Shown: in pieces, positions 7,285 to 15,436 of the stretch
Numbering within the stretch: position 1 is the first letter of the stretch
Layout: every line of letters begins with the position of its first letter
Source: Pseudoxanthobacter soli DSM 19599
GTDB lineage: Bacteria; Pseudomonadota; Alphaproteobacteria; Rhizobiales; Segnochrobactraceae
Assembly (NCBI GenBank): GCA_945898215.1
Contig: CAMDHY010000025.1
Span: 1 to 42,930, forward strand
Reading direction: 5' to 3'
DNA: 42,930 bases
The notes under the pieces: model-generated
Databases searched by the model: none
The model's input: only the letters and a program-made list of their open reading frames with translations
Told to the model about the DNA's origin: nothing
Program-made: the position numbers and the translations under genes

Positions 7285-8760
7285 ATGATCTCCGTCGTAC
7301 GGATCGCGGCGATCGCCGTCGCGGCAGTCATCGGCCTCTTCGCGGGCCTTGCCTCCACGTCGGCACGGGCCGACATCGGCGCCTACGTCGTCGTCGACGC
7401 CGCGTCCGGCGCGGTGCTGGCCGAGAAGAACATGTTCCAGGCCTGGTATCCGGCCTCGATCACCAAGCTGATGACCGCCTACGTCACTTTCCGCGCCATG
7501 CGCGAGGGACGGATCGGGCCGGACTCGCCGGTGAAGATCACCCAGAACGCCGCCACCCGGCCGCCGAGCAAGATGGGCTTCAAGGTCGGCACGGTGCTGA
7601 CCGTCGACACCGCGCTGAAGATCATCATCGTCAAGTCGGCGAACGACATCGCGGTGGCGCTCGGCGAGGCCGTCGGCGGCGGCTCCGAGGGCCGGTTCGT
7701 CGACATGATGAACGCCGAGGCCCGGCGCCTCGGCATGGTCGCCACCCACTTCGAGAACCCGCACGGCCTGCCCGATGACGCCCAGGTCACCTCGGCGCGC
7801 GACATGGCGGTGCTCGCCCGTGCCCTGATGTCGGAGTTCCCCGAGCATCGGGACCTCTTCAGGATCACGGCGCTGCAGCTCGGCAAGCGCACCATCCGCA
7901 CCCACAACCACCTGCTCGAGCGCTTTCGCGGCACCGACGGCATGAAGACCGGCTTCATCTGCAATTCCGGCTTCAACGTCGTCACCACGGCGACCCGCAA
8001 CGGCCGCACCCTGATCGCCGTCGTGCTCGGCGCCTACACCTCCGCCGAGCGCAACGAATTCGCCGCCATGCTGCTCACCAAGGCGTTCGGCGAGCCGGCA
8101 CTGCGGCGCGGCACCCTCGCGACCCTCGCCCCGCCAGCGGTGACGCCGCAGCCGGTGAGCGTGCGCGACTACACCTGCGGTGCCAAGCGCAAGCAGCGCC
8201 AGCAGACCGCCGCCGCCCCCGCCCCTGCCGGCGAGATGGAGGACGACGACGGCGTCATCGCCGAGGCCGGCAACCGCCTGATCGTCGCCAACGCCGCCGG
8301 CGCGGCCGCGCCGGCCAAGCCGAAGAGCTATCTCGAGGCGCGCTTCTCGACGATGGCGCCGGTGCCGATCAAGCTCGGCGGCGCCACCGGAGCGGCGATC
8401 GCACTGGCCGTGCCGCTGCCGCCGGTTCGCCCGGCCGGCGGCCCGGGGGTCACCCCCGGCCCCGATCCGGCGACGCTGATGGCGCTGGTGCCGGCGACGG
8501 AAGCGGGCACCGCCCTGCCGGTCGCCAGCACCGCCCCGCCGGCTCCGGTGGTGCCGGCCGCCACCGCGCCGCCGCCGCCGCCCCTGGCGGAGCCGCTGCC
8601 GGATGCGCCGCAGCCGCAGGCCCCCGGCCTCGGCTCGATCGCGTCTGCCGCCCAGCCCGGCGTCTCGGTGCCGCTGTCGCTGATCCCGACGACGGCGCCA
8701 GCCGCCGATCCGGCCGACGCGGCGGCGCCGATGCTCGGGCCGCGGCAACGGCAGAACTGA
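7285..8760 (+). CDS. D-alanyl-D-alanine carboxypeptidase (DacA/DacC type)
   Basis: Encodes 491 residues. A signal peptide (residues 1-29, ending A-R-A before D30) sends it to the periplasm. The serine penicillin-binding motifs are complete: S58-I-T-K61, S118-A-N120 and K221-T-G223. Such enzymes remove the terminal D-Ala from peptidoglycan stem peptides. After the catalytic and short C-terminal domain, residues ~300-490 form a long Pro/Ala-rich, poorly ordered tail, much longer than in classic DacA, and no amphipathic membrane anchor is obvious. The ATG at 7285 has GGAAGGAAG about ten bases upstream; the open frame continues further 5' but without signal-peptide character. The stop overlaps the next start by one base (TGATG), so cobW is translationally coupled. 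Confidence 0.92.
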   Translation: MISVVRIAAIAVAAVIGLFAGLASTSARADIGAYVVVDAASGAVLAEKNMFQAWYPASITKLMTAYVTFRAMREGRIGPDSPVKITQNAATRPPSKMGFKVGTVLTVDTALKIIIVKSANDIAVALGEAVGGGSEGRFVDMMNAEARRLGMVATHFENPHGLPDDAQVTSARDMAVLARALMSEFPEHRDLFRITALQLGKRTIRTHNHLLERFRGTDGMKTGFICNSGFNVVTTATRNGRTLIAVVLGAYTSAERNEFAAMLLTKAFGEPALRRGTLATLAPPAVTPQPVSVRDYTCGAKRKQRQQTAAAPAPAGEMEDDDGVIAEAGNRLIVANAAGAAAPAKPKSYLEARFSTMAPVPIKLGGATGAAIALAVPLPPVRPAGGPGVTPGPDPATLMALVPATEAGTALPVASTAPPAPVVPAATAPPPPPLAEPLPDAPQPQAPGLGSIASAAQPGVSVPLSLIPTTAPAADPADAAAPMLGPRQRQN

Positions 8761-10097
8761 TGGCGACCGGCGACGCCGTCGGCGTGCCTGACCCCGGTTC
8801 GCCCCCGCCCGCGGCGGACGGTGAGGCCGCGGCCGCGCGGCGGGCGCGGCGCGTACCGATCCCGGTGACGATCCTCACCGGCTTCCTGGGCGCCGGCAAG
8901 ACGACGCTCCTGAACGCCCTCCTGAACGATCCGGCGCTGAAAGAGGCCGCCGTCATCGTCAACGAGTTCGGCGACGTCGGCATCGACCACCTGCTGGTCG
9001 CCTCTTCCGCCGACGGCATCATCGAGCTCTCCTCCGGGTGCCTGTGCTGCACCGTGCGCGGCGAGCTCGTCACCACGCTGGAAAACCTACTGCGCGGCCT
9101 CGACAACGGCCGCATCGCGACGCTGTCGCGGGTCGTCATCGAGACCACCGGGCTGGCCGACCCCGCCCCGGTGATGCACGCAATCATGCTGCATCCCTAT
9201 CTCGTGCAGCGCTTCCGCCTCGACGGCGTCGTCACCGTCGTCGATGCCCTGAACGGCGCCGCGACGCTCGATGCCCACGAGGAGGCGGTGAAGCAGGCGG
9301 CGGTGGCCGACCGGCTGGTGCTGACGAAGACCGACATGGCCGGCGGCGCGGAGGCCGGTGCCGCGCTCCGCCGGCGGCTCGGGGCCCTCAACCCGGCGGC
9401 ACCGATCCTCGAGGCCGCCCGCGGCGAGGCGACGGCCGAGCGCCTGCTCGACTGCGGCCTCACCGATCCGAAGACGAAGATCCCCGACGTCGCCCGCTGG
9501 CTCGCTGCCGAGGCCTATGGCCGGCCGGGGCAGGGCGGGGCACACGATCACGGCGGCCACGGTCACCACGACCATGATCACGGATCACACGATCACCGGG
9601 ACCACGGTCACGGCGCCTCGGCCGGCGCCGACCCTGATCACGGATCACATGGCCATGCGCACGGCCACGACCATCACGACCACGCCGACCACGCCGACCA
9701 CGTCCACGATGTGAACCGCCACGACGCGCGCATCCGCTCGTTCTCGCTGATCACCGACCGGCTGATCCCGATGGCGACCTTCGACATGTTCCTCGACCTC
9801 CTCCGCTCGGCGCACGGGCCGAAGCTCTTGCGGATGAAGGGGATCGTCGGCATCGCCGAGGATCCGGACCGGCCGCTCGTCATCCATGCCGTGCAGCACG
9901 CCATGCACCCGCCGACGCAGCTGCCATCGTGGCCGGGCGGTGACCGCCGCACCCGCCTCGTCTTCATCACCTGCGACCTGCCGGAAGAGTTCGTGCGCGG
10001 CCTGTTCGACGCCTTCACCGGCGTCATCGCGCCCGACCGACCGGACGCGGCGGCGATGATGAACAACCCGCTGGCTATCCCCGGCTTCCGCGCCTGA
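8760..10097 (+). CDS. CobW/COG0523 family GTP-binding metallochaperone
   Basis: Encodes 445 residues. G3E-type GTPase: Walker A G-F-L-G-A-G-K-T-T near residue 42, the metal-binding C-L-C-C motif near 94, E-T-T-G and a T-K-T-D base-recognition motif. Between the GTPase domain and the CobW_C domain is a ~60-residue insert (about 260-320) with roughly thirty His residues in D-H-x-H arrangements, expected to bind zinc, cobalt or nickel. COG0523 proteins deliver metals to target enzymes; the subgroup cannot be fixed here, and no cobalamin genes are nearby. A one-base overlap with the carboxypeptidase stop suggests cotranslation. No Zur/Fur box was recognised. It converges with the lyase gene across seven bases. 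Confidence 0.92.
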   Translation: MATGDAVGVPDPGSPPPAADGEAAAARRARRVPIPVTILTGFLGAGKTTLLNALLNDPALKEAAVIVNEFGDVGIDHLLVASSADGIIELSSGCLCCTVRGELVTTLENLLRGLDNGRIATLSRVVIETTGLADPAPVMHAIMLHPYLVQRFRLDGVVTVVDALNGAATLDAHEEAVKQAAVADRLVLTKTDMAGGAEAGAALRRRLGALNPAAPILEAARGEATAERLLDCGLTDPKTKIPDVARWLAAEAYGRPGQGGAHDHGGHGHHDHDHGSHDHRDHGHGASAGADPDHGSHGHAHGHDHHDHADHADHVHDVNRHDARIRSFSLITDRLIPMATFDMFLDLLRSAHGPKLLRMKGIVGIAEDPDRPLVIHAVQHAMHPPTQLPSWPGGDRRTRLVFITCDLPEEFVRGLFDAFTGVIAPDRPDAAAMMNNPLAIPGFRA

Positions 10098-10104
10098 GGG
10101 GCCT

Positions 10105-10989
10105 CTAGGCGCCGCGCGCCGCGATCGCCTCGGCGAGCGCCACCGTCCGCGCCGCCATCTCGGCGTGCAGGCGCTCCACCATCCGCCCGCCGAGCGACAG
10201 CGCGCCTTTGCCGGCGTTCTCCGGCAGCGCGAAGGCGGCGACCAGAGTGCGCGCGAAATCGACCTCCGCCGGGTCCGGCGAGAAGGTGCGGTTCGCCGCC
10301 TCGATCTGGTTCGGGTGGATCAGCGTCTTGCCGTCCATGCCGAGATCGACGCCCTGGCTGCATTCCGCCGCGAAGCCCTCGGCGTCGTCGAGCCGGTTGT
10401 AGACGCCGTCGATGACATCGAGGCCGTAGGCGTGGCCGGCCGCCACCGCGTCGGCGAGCCAGTGCAGCATCGGCGCGCGGCCGGGCACGAGGCGCACGCG
10501 GGTGTCCTTGGAAAGATCGTTGGTGCCGAGCACGAAGGCGGCGAGCCGCGCCCCCTCCGGTGCCCGCCGTGCCGCCGCCACCGCAATCGGGTCGAGGGCA
10601 GCGCGCGGCGTCTCGATCATCGCCCACAGCGCGATCGTGCGGGCCGCGCCGAACTCGGCGAGCGCCCGGTCGACGGCGAAGACGTCCTCGGCGGTCGAGA
10701 CCTTCGGCACCAGGATGGCGTCGGGGCAGGCAGCGGCCGCGGCGGCGAGGTCGTCCTCGCCCCACGGCGTCGCGAGCGCGTTGATGCGCAGGATCACCTC
10801 GCGGCCGCCGAAACCGCCGGCCTTCACCGCCTCGGCCACCTGTGCCCGCGCGGCCGCCTTGGCGTCCGGGGCGACGGAATCCTCGAGGTCGAGGATGATC
10901 GCGTCGGCCGGCAGGGTGCGCGCCTTCTCGATGGCGCGGGCGTTGGAGCCCGGCATGTAGAGGACGCTGCGGCGCGGTCGGATCGTCAT
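10105..10989 (-). CDS. HpcH/HpaI (CitE-like) CoA-ester lyase
   Basis: Encodes 294 residues. The N-terminus R-R-S-V-L-Y-M-P-G-S-N and the D-L-E-D-S-V motif mark the CitE-like family (citrate lyase beta, malyl-CoA and citramalyl-CoA lyases). R-I-N, I-E-T-P-R-A and G-T-N-D-L-S-K-D-T supply the Mg-binding Glu/Asp and the substrate arginine. Family members cleave or form 3-hydroxyacyl-CoA thioesters; substrate is unresolved, with (S)-malyl-CoA or citramalyl-CoA plausible. The ATG at 10989 has an AGGAAG site; a 5' extension of the frame is low-complexity Arg-rich and was rejected. It is divergent from the flavoprotein gene across about 118 bases. Confidence 0.9.
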   Translation of the reverse strand: MTIRPRRSVLYMPGSNARAIEKARTLPADAIILDLEDSVAPDAKAAARAQVAEAVKAGGFGGREVILRINALATPWGEDDLAAAAAACPDAILVPKVSTAEDVFAVDRALAEFGAARTIALWAMIETPRAALDPIAVAAARRAPEGARLAAFVLGTNDLSKDTRVRLVPGRAPMLHWLADAVAAGHAYGLDVIDGVYNRLDDAEGFAAECSQGVDLGMDGKTLIHPNQIEAANRTFSPDPAEVDFARTLVAAFALPENAGKGALSLGGRMVERLHAEMAARTVALAEAIAARGA

Positions 10990-11107
10990 CGGCGTCTTCC
11001 TGGCTTGGACGGTTCGGCTGGACGGTTCGTCGCGGCGGCGCCGCTTTGCGGGTCCGCGCCATTCTGCCAGTGTCCGGCCGCGGCGCGAGAGGCAGGGAGG
11101 TCGCACT

Positions 11108-12322
11108 TTGGTCGGGGTCGGGGGCGAGGTCTTGGTCGAGGGCTTGGGCGAGAGCGCGGACGTCGTCATCGTCGGGGGTGCCGCCGTCGGCGCCTCGGTC
11201 GCCTATTTCCTGAAATCCGAGATGGGCTTTGCCGGCCGCGTCATCGTGGTCGAGCGCGACCCGACCTATGCGCGCTCGGCCACCACGCTCTCGGCGGCCT
11301 CGATCCGCCAGCAGTTCTCGACGCCGGAGAACGTCCGCCTGTCGCTGTTCGGCGTCGATTTCATCAGGACGCTCAAGACACGCTTCGGTGCCGACGCCGA
11401 CGTCGGCTTCCGCGAGGGCGGCTACCTCATCCTCGCCGGCACGGCCGAGGGCGCGGCGGTGCTCGCCGCCAACCACGCCGTCCAGGCGGCCGAGGGCGCC
11501 GACACAGTGCTTTACGATGCCGCCGGCCTCGCTGCGCGCTTCCCCTGGCTCGCGACCGACGATCTCGCCGCCGGCTGCTTCGGCCGCAGCGGCGAGGGCT
11601 GGTTCGACGCCCACATGCTGTTGTCGCTGCTGCGCACCGGCGCCCGCGCCGCCGGGGCGGAGTTCCTCCACGGCACGGTCGCAGCGATCGAGCGGGTCGG
11701 CGCCCGTGTCACGGCCGTCCGCCTCGCCGACGGGCGCCGCATCGCCTGCGGGATGCTCGTCAACGCCGCCGGCCCGCAGGCGGGCGACGTCGCGGCGCTG
11801 GCCGGCCTGCCGCTCGCCGTCGAGCCGCGCAAGCGCTCGGTCTTCGTCTTCCGCTGCCGGGACGAGGTGCCGGGGCTGCCGCTGCTGGTCGACCCCTCGG
11901 GCGTCTACGTACGGCCGGAGGGCGAGGCGTTCATCTGCGGCGTCTCGCCACCGGAGGAGGAAGACGGGCGCGCGGGCGACGACGACTTCGAGCCCGACTA
12001 CGCCCTCTTCGACGAGGTCATCTGGCCGGCGCTCGCCAGCCGGGTGCCGGCCTTCGAGGCGATCCGCTTCGAGCGCGCCTGGGCGGGCCACTACGACTAC
12101 CACACCCTCGACCAGAACGCCGTCGTCGGGCCGCACCCGGAGGTCGGCAACCTCCTGTTCGCCAACGGCTTCTCCGGCCATGGCCTGCAGCACGCCCCCG
12201 GCGTCGGCCGCGCCGTCGCGGAATTCATCGCCACCGGCGGCTGGCGGACGATCGACCTCTCGGTGTTCGGTTACGAGCGGGTGGCGGCGGGGCGGCCGCT
12301 GATCGAGCAGGCGGTGATCTGA
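11108..12322 (+). CDS. FAD-dependent oxidoreductase, FOXRED1-like (DAO family)
   Basis: Encodes 404 residues. An N-terminal Rossmann fold (D-V-V-I-V-G-G-A-A-V-G-A-S, here with G-G-A in place of the usual G-G-G) is followed by V-V-E-R-D-P-T-Y and S-I-R-Q-Q-F-S-T-P-E-N. The latter closely matches the FOXRED1/DAO family of amine- or hydroxyacid-oxidising flavoproteins. The C-terminal G-F-S-G-H-G-L-Q-H-A-P-G loop completes the FAD site. Start: TTG at 11108 is preceded by GGGAGG at seven bases, a strong site; no ATG is available before the fold. The neighbouring lyase and ThDP decarboxylase suggest a small-acid catabolic role, but that is inference. Confidence 0.88.
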   Translation: MVGVGGEVLVEGLGESADVVIVGGAAVGASVAYFLKSEMGFAGRVIVVERDPTYARSATTLSAASIRQQFSTPENVRLSLFGVDFIRTLKTRFGADADVGFREGGYLILAGTAEGAAVLAANHAVQAAEGADTVLYDAAGLAARFPWLATDDLAAGCFGRSGEGWFDAHMLLSLLRTGARAAGAEFLHGTVAAIERVGARVTAVRLADGRRIACGMLVNAAGPQAGDVAALAGLPLAVEPRKRSVFVFRCRDEVPGLPLLVDPSGVYVRPEGEAFICGVSPPEEEDGRAGDDDFEPDYALFDEVIWPALASRVPAFEAIRFERAWAGHYDYHTLDQNAVVGPHPEVGNLLFANGFSGHGLQHAPGVGRAVAEFIATGGWRTIDLSVFGYERVAAGRPLIEQAVI

Positions 12323-12378
12323 GGGCGGCGGGCATCCGCCATGCCCGTCAGGTGCCCCGCCCGGTCCGCCCTTTGGAA

Positions 12379-12407
12379 TTGCAGGATGGTGACCGCTCCA
12401 ACATAAC
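12379..12407 (+). promoter_or_regulatory. Candidate promoter of the ThDP decarboxylase gene
   Basis: TTGCAG (12379-12384) and CATAAC (12402-12407) are separated by exactly 17 bases in a locally less GC-rich stretch. If used, the transcript begins near 12414, which would exclude the upstream in-frame TTG codons (12373, 12379) as translation starts. Confidence 0.45.
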
Positions 12408-12441
12408 GGGCTCTCAACAACCGAGAAATGGACGAACAGCG

Positions 12442-14070
12442 ATAGCAGTCTCGACGGTTCGCACGGTCACCTTCGATCTCCTCCGGTCGCTCGGCCTGAC
12501 GAGGATCTTCGGAAATCCCGGATCGACGGAAGAGACCTTCCTGAAGGACTTCCCGGCTGACTTCACCTACCATCTGGCGCTGCAGGAAGCCTCGGCCATC
12601 GCCATCGCCGATGGCTACGCCCAGGCGACCGGCAAGCCGGCGATCGTCAACGTCCACACCGCCGCCGGCCTCGGCAACGCGATGGGCAACCTGATCACCG
12701 CGAGCCTCAACAAGACGCCGCTGATCGTCACCGCCGGCCAGCAGACGCGCGAGATGCTGCTGATGGAGCCGTGGCTCACCAACGTCGAGGCGACGATGCT
12801 GCCGCGGCCGTGGGTGAAGTGGGCCTACGAGCCCGTCCGCCCCGAGGACGTGCCAGCCGCCTTCATGCGCGCCTATGCGGTGGCGACGCAGGCGCCGGCC
12901 GGCCCGGTCTTCCTGTCACTGCCGCTCGACGACTGGGACAAGCCCTGCGACGGACCGGCCGTGGTGCGCACGGTGAGCCGCCGCGTTGCCCCCGACATGG
13001 ATCGCCTGAAGGAGTTCGCCGACATCCTCTCCAAGGCCGCCTCGCCGGTGCTGATCTTCGGTGCGGCGATCGACCGTGGCGACGGCTGGGCGGATGCGGT
13101 GGCGCTCGCCGAAAGGCTCGGTGCGCCGGTGTGGGCGGCGCCGGCGAGCGAGCGGGTGCCGTTTCCCGAGAACCATCCCCTCTATGCCGGCGGACTGCCG
13201 TTCGCCCTCGGACCGCTGTCGGAGCGCCTCGCCGGCCACGATGTCGCGATCGTCATCGGCGCGCCGGTGTTCCGCTACTACCCCTACGTCGCCGGCCGAT
13301 ACCTGCCGGAGGGCCTGCGCCTGCTCCACATCAGCGACGACCCTGCCGAGACCGCCCGGGCACCCGTCGGCGACAGCCTGGTGGCAGACGCCGTGCTCGC
13401 CACCCGGGCGCTGGCCGAACGGGTGACGCCGCGGGCGAAGCAGGGCGGCAGCCCCGCGTCCCCGTCGCGGCCGGTCCCTGCCTCGCCTGCAGCCGCGCCG
13501 GCGGGCGAGGCCGGCGTGCCGCGGGCGGCGGCGGTGTTCGCCGCCCTCGCCGAGGTGCGGCCGGACGACGCCGTGCTCGTCCACGAGACGCCGTCGAACC
13601 TCGCTGACCTGCGCCGCGCGTGGCCGATCACGAGGCCCCGGACCTTCTTCACCTTCGCCAGCGGCGGCCTCGGCTGGAACCTGCCGGCCTCGGTCGGCAT
13701 CGCCCTCGGCGAGCGCGACACCGGTCGCAACAGGCCGGTGGTGATGATCATCGGCGACGGCTCCTTCCAGTACTCGCTGCAGGCGCTGTGGACGGCGGCG
13801 CAGAACGACCTGCCGATCGTCTTCATCGTGATGCGCAACGGCCAGTACGGCATCCTGAAGTCGTTCGCCGTCCTGGAGGAGACGCCCGGGGTGCCGGGCC
13901 TCGACATTCCCGGCATCGACATCGTCAGCCTCGCCCGCGGCTATGGCTGCGAGGCGGAGCGCATCACCGACCTCGAGGAGCTGAAGCGCCGGGTCACCGC
14001 CGGCCTCGCCGGGACGCGGCCGTGCGTCTTCGAGGTGCCGATCACGGCCGAGGTGCCGCCGCTCATCTGA
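12442..14070 (+). CDS. mdlC: Thiamine diphosphate-dependent decarboxylase, benzoylformate decarboxylase-like
   Basis: Encodes ~542 residues (Pseudomonas putida benzoylformate decarboxylase, 528). The three ThDP-enzyme domains are in order. G-N-P-G-S (Ser28), L-Q-E-A (Glu49) and N-V-H-T-A-A-G (His72) match P. putida Ser26, Glu47 and His70. The ThDP motif G-D-G-S-x-x-Y-S...M-R-N-G-Q-Y-G is intact near the C-terminus. The second catalytic His (281) is replaced: the segment reads V-F-R-Y-Y-P-Y instead of V-F-R-Y-H-Q-Y. No ATG, GTG or TTG occurs where the family begins; the frame there has ATA (12442), which overlaps the stop of a five-codon ATG minigene at 12428. In-frame TTG at 12373/12379 are the nearest canonical alternatives. 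Family is clear; substrate and start are not. Confidence 0.85.
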   Translation: MAVSTVRTVTFDLLRSLGLTRIFGNPGSTEETFLKDFPADFTYHLALQEASAIAIADGYAQATGKPAIVNVHTAAGLGNAMGNLITASLNKTPLIVTAGQQTREMLLMEPWLTNVEATMLPRPWVKWAYEPVRPEDVPAAFMRAYAVATQAPAGPVFLSLPLDDWDKPCDGPAVVRTVSRRVAPDMDRLKEFADILSKAASPVLIFGAAIDRGDGWADAVALAERLGAPVWAAPASERVPFPENHPLYAGGLPFALGPLSERLAGHDVAIVIGAPVFRYYPYVAGRYLPEGLRLLHISDDPAETARAPVGDSLVADAVLATRALAERVTPRAKQGGSPASPSRPVPASPAAAPAGEAGVPRAAAVFAALAEVRPDDAVLVHETPSNLADLRRAWPITRPRTFFTFASGGLGWNLPASVGIALGERDTGRNRPVVMIIGDGSFQYSLQALWTAAQNDLPIVFIVMRNGQYGILKSFAVLEETPGVPGLDIPGIDIVSLARGYGCEAERITDLEELKRRVTAGLAGTRPCVFEVPITAEVPPLI

Positions 14071-14097
14071 GCGCCGGCGCCAGGTGAGCGCCGGCGC
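14071..14097 (+). terminator. Hairpin after the ThDP decarboxylase gene
   Basis: GCGCCGGCGC occurs at 14071-14080, directly after the stop, and again at 14088-14097. Since the unit is self-complementary, the two copies form a 10-bp stem with a 7-base loop. There is no U-tract. Confidence 0.45.
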
Positions 14098-14185
14098 CAC
14101 GCCGTCGTGGGCAAACGCCACCGAAGTTTCCGGCGGCGGTCCCGCCGCGGGTGCGGGGGCGCGAAGCATCAGCAAACGCGCTCAG

Positions 14186-14260
14186 CTGCATCAGATTTTA
14201 TGACTTCCCCAAGTTGTCAGACTAATTCTATCCTCAATGGCCCCCGAGGGGCTCGGGGGC
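14186..14260 (+). promoter_or_regulatory. AT-rich leader with hairpin before the substrate-binding-protein gene
   Basis: About 55 bases (14186-14239) are markedly AT-richer than their surroundings and contain TTGTCA and TATCCT elements, although with poor spacing. They are followed by a perfect 9-bp hairpin (GCCCCCGAG / CTCGGGGGC, 14240-14260). This probably carries the promoter of the gene at 14334; exact -35/-10 assignment is not possible by eye. Confidence 0.35.
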
Positions 14261-14333
14261 AGGGTCGAGGGCTGTCGTCTGCGCCGCGCGCTGCGGACGG
14301 CCCTGACACCAGGACGCCCCGGGGAAACGTCAC

Positions 14334-15392
14334 ATGGTCCACCGCCTTACTCTGCCGCGCCGCGACGTGCTGAAGCTCGGCGCCCTCGGCGCTCTGGGCA
14401 CGCTCATCGCCGCCGGGACGCTCGACAGGGCGGGCGCGCAGTCGCCCAGCGTCGAGAACGTCATGTCGAACCTGAAGGAGATCAAGTTCGGCAACTACAA
14501 TCCGAACTATGCGGCGCAGTGGCCGTTCCGGCTGGCGCAGGCGCTCGGCTACTTCAAGGAAGTTGGCATCGAAGACTTCGAGATCATCCAAAGCGAAGAA
14601 TACATCCCGGGCCTGATTGGCGGCAGCCTCGACCTGACGCACGGCGACACCAGCAACTTCATCGGCGCCGGCGTGGCGAGCGGCGTGCCGCTGAAGATCA
14701 TCGAAATCTACCGCGACCAGGAGTGGTGGATGATGGGTGTCGGCAAGGGCATCAACACGATCGAGGACCTCAAGGGCAAGAAGGTCAGCGGCGGCCAGCT
14801 CGGCGCCCGCAACACCTGGGTGCTGAAGCAGATCATCAAGAAGCTCGGCCTCAATCCCGAGACGGACGTCGAGTTCGTGCCGACGTCGGGCGGCTCCGAC
14901 GGGCGGCTCGGGGCGATCATCGCCGGCACCATCCAGGCGACGATCCTGTTCCCGCGCCACCGCAAGGGCCTCGAGGAGAACGGCGGACAGTTCCTGTCGA
15001 TCGAGTTGACGCCGTCGCCGCAGGAGGCGATCTGCGCGACGTCCGACTGGCTGGCGAAGAACGAGGACGCCGCCTACGCCTTCGTGCGCGAGGACATCCG
15101 CGCCCGCCAGTGGCTGATGAAGCCCGAGAACAAGGACAAGGCCTACCAGATCATGATCGATCTCGGCTACGAGATCCCGCCGGCCTTCATGGCGCTCTAC
15201 CAGGAAGAGATCGACCAGATCAGCCCGGACGGCGGCTTCGACAACGTCCAGGTGATGCAGACGTTCATGGACCAGGTGGCGCTGACCGGCGACGTGCCGG
15301 CGGGCGTCGACTGGCGCAAGTACATCGACATGAAATATGTCTGGGCCGCCCAGGAGGCCCTCGGCCTGCCGAAGCGCCCGCCGTCGATGTGA
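14334..15392 (+). CDS. ABC transporter substrate-binding protein, NMT1/SsuA-like (orphan)
   Basis: Encodes 352 residues. The N-terminus carries a twin-arginine-like signal (P-R-R-D-V-L-K followed by a Gly/Ala/Leu hydrophobic run, cleavage after A-G-A), so export through Tat to the periplasm is likely. The mature part has the periplasmic type-2 fold typical of nitrate/sulfonate/taurine or thiamine-precursor binding proteins: W-P-F-R-L-A-Q-A-L-G-Y-F-K-E-V-G-I, then I-P-G-L-I-G-G-S-L-D and D-L-K-G-K-K-V. No permease or ATPase gene is adjacent, so it must use partners elsewhere. The ligand cannot be named; proximity to the ThDP decarboxylase hints at a carboxylate. The ATG has GGGGA about seven bases upstream. 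Confidence 0.85.
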   Translation: MVHRLTLPRRDVLKLGALGALGTLIAAGTLDRAGAQSPSVENVMSNLKEIKFGNYNPNYAAQWPFRLAQALGYFKEVGIEDFEIIQSEEYIPGLIGGSLDLTHGDTSNFIGAGVASGVPLKIIEIYRDQEWWMMGVGKGINTIEDLKGKKVSGGQLGARNTWVLKQIIKKLGLNPETDVEFVPTSGGSDGRLGAIIAGTIQATILFPRHRKGLEENGGQFLSIELTPSPQEAICATSDWLAKNEDAAYAFVREDIRARQWLMKPENKDKAYQIMIDLGYEIPPAFMALYQEEIDQISPDGGFDNVQVMQTFMDQVALTGDVPAGVDWRKYIDMKYVWAAQEALGLPKRPPSM

Positions 15393-15436
15393 GGGGTGCG
15401 GCCGGCGATTTCGCGGGCGCCTCCAACTGAAACACT

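Noticed and set aside
4795-8748. A 1317-codon open frame on the reverse strand
   Set aside because: It lies antisense to the CNNM and carboxypeptidase genes and crosses bolA in another frame; composition is low-complexity and no family motif is present.
9540-9715. Repeated CACGAC/GATCAC units that resemble a short CRISPR-like or tandem-repeat array
   Set aside because: The units are degenerate codons for a His/Asp-rich protein segment in frame with the CobW gene; spacing is irregular and there are no spacers.
10165-12441. The ThDP decarboxylase frame is open for a further 760 codons upstream
   Set aside because: That extension overlaps the lyase and flavoprotein genes in other frames and is Arg/Gly-rich shadow sequence; homology begins only at about 12448.
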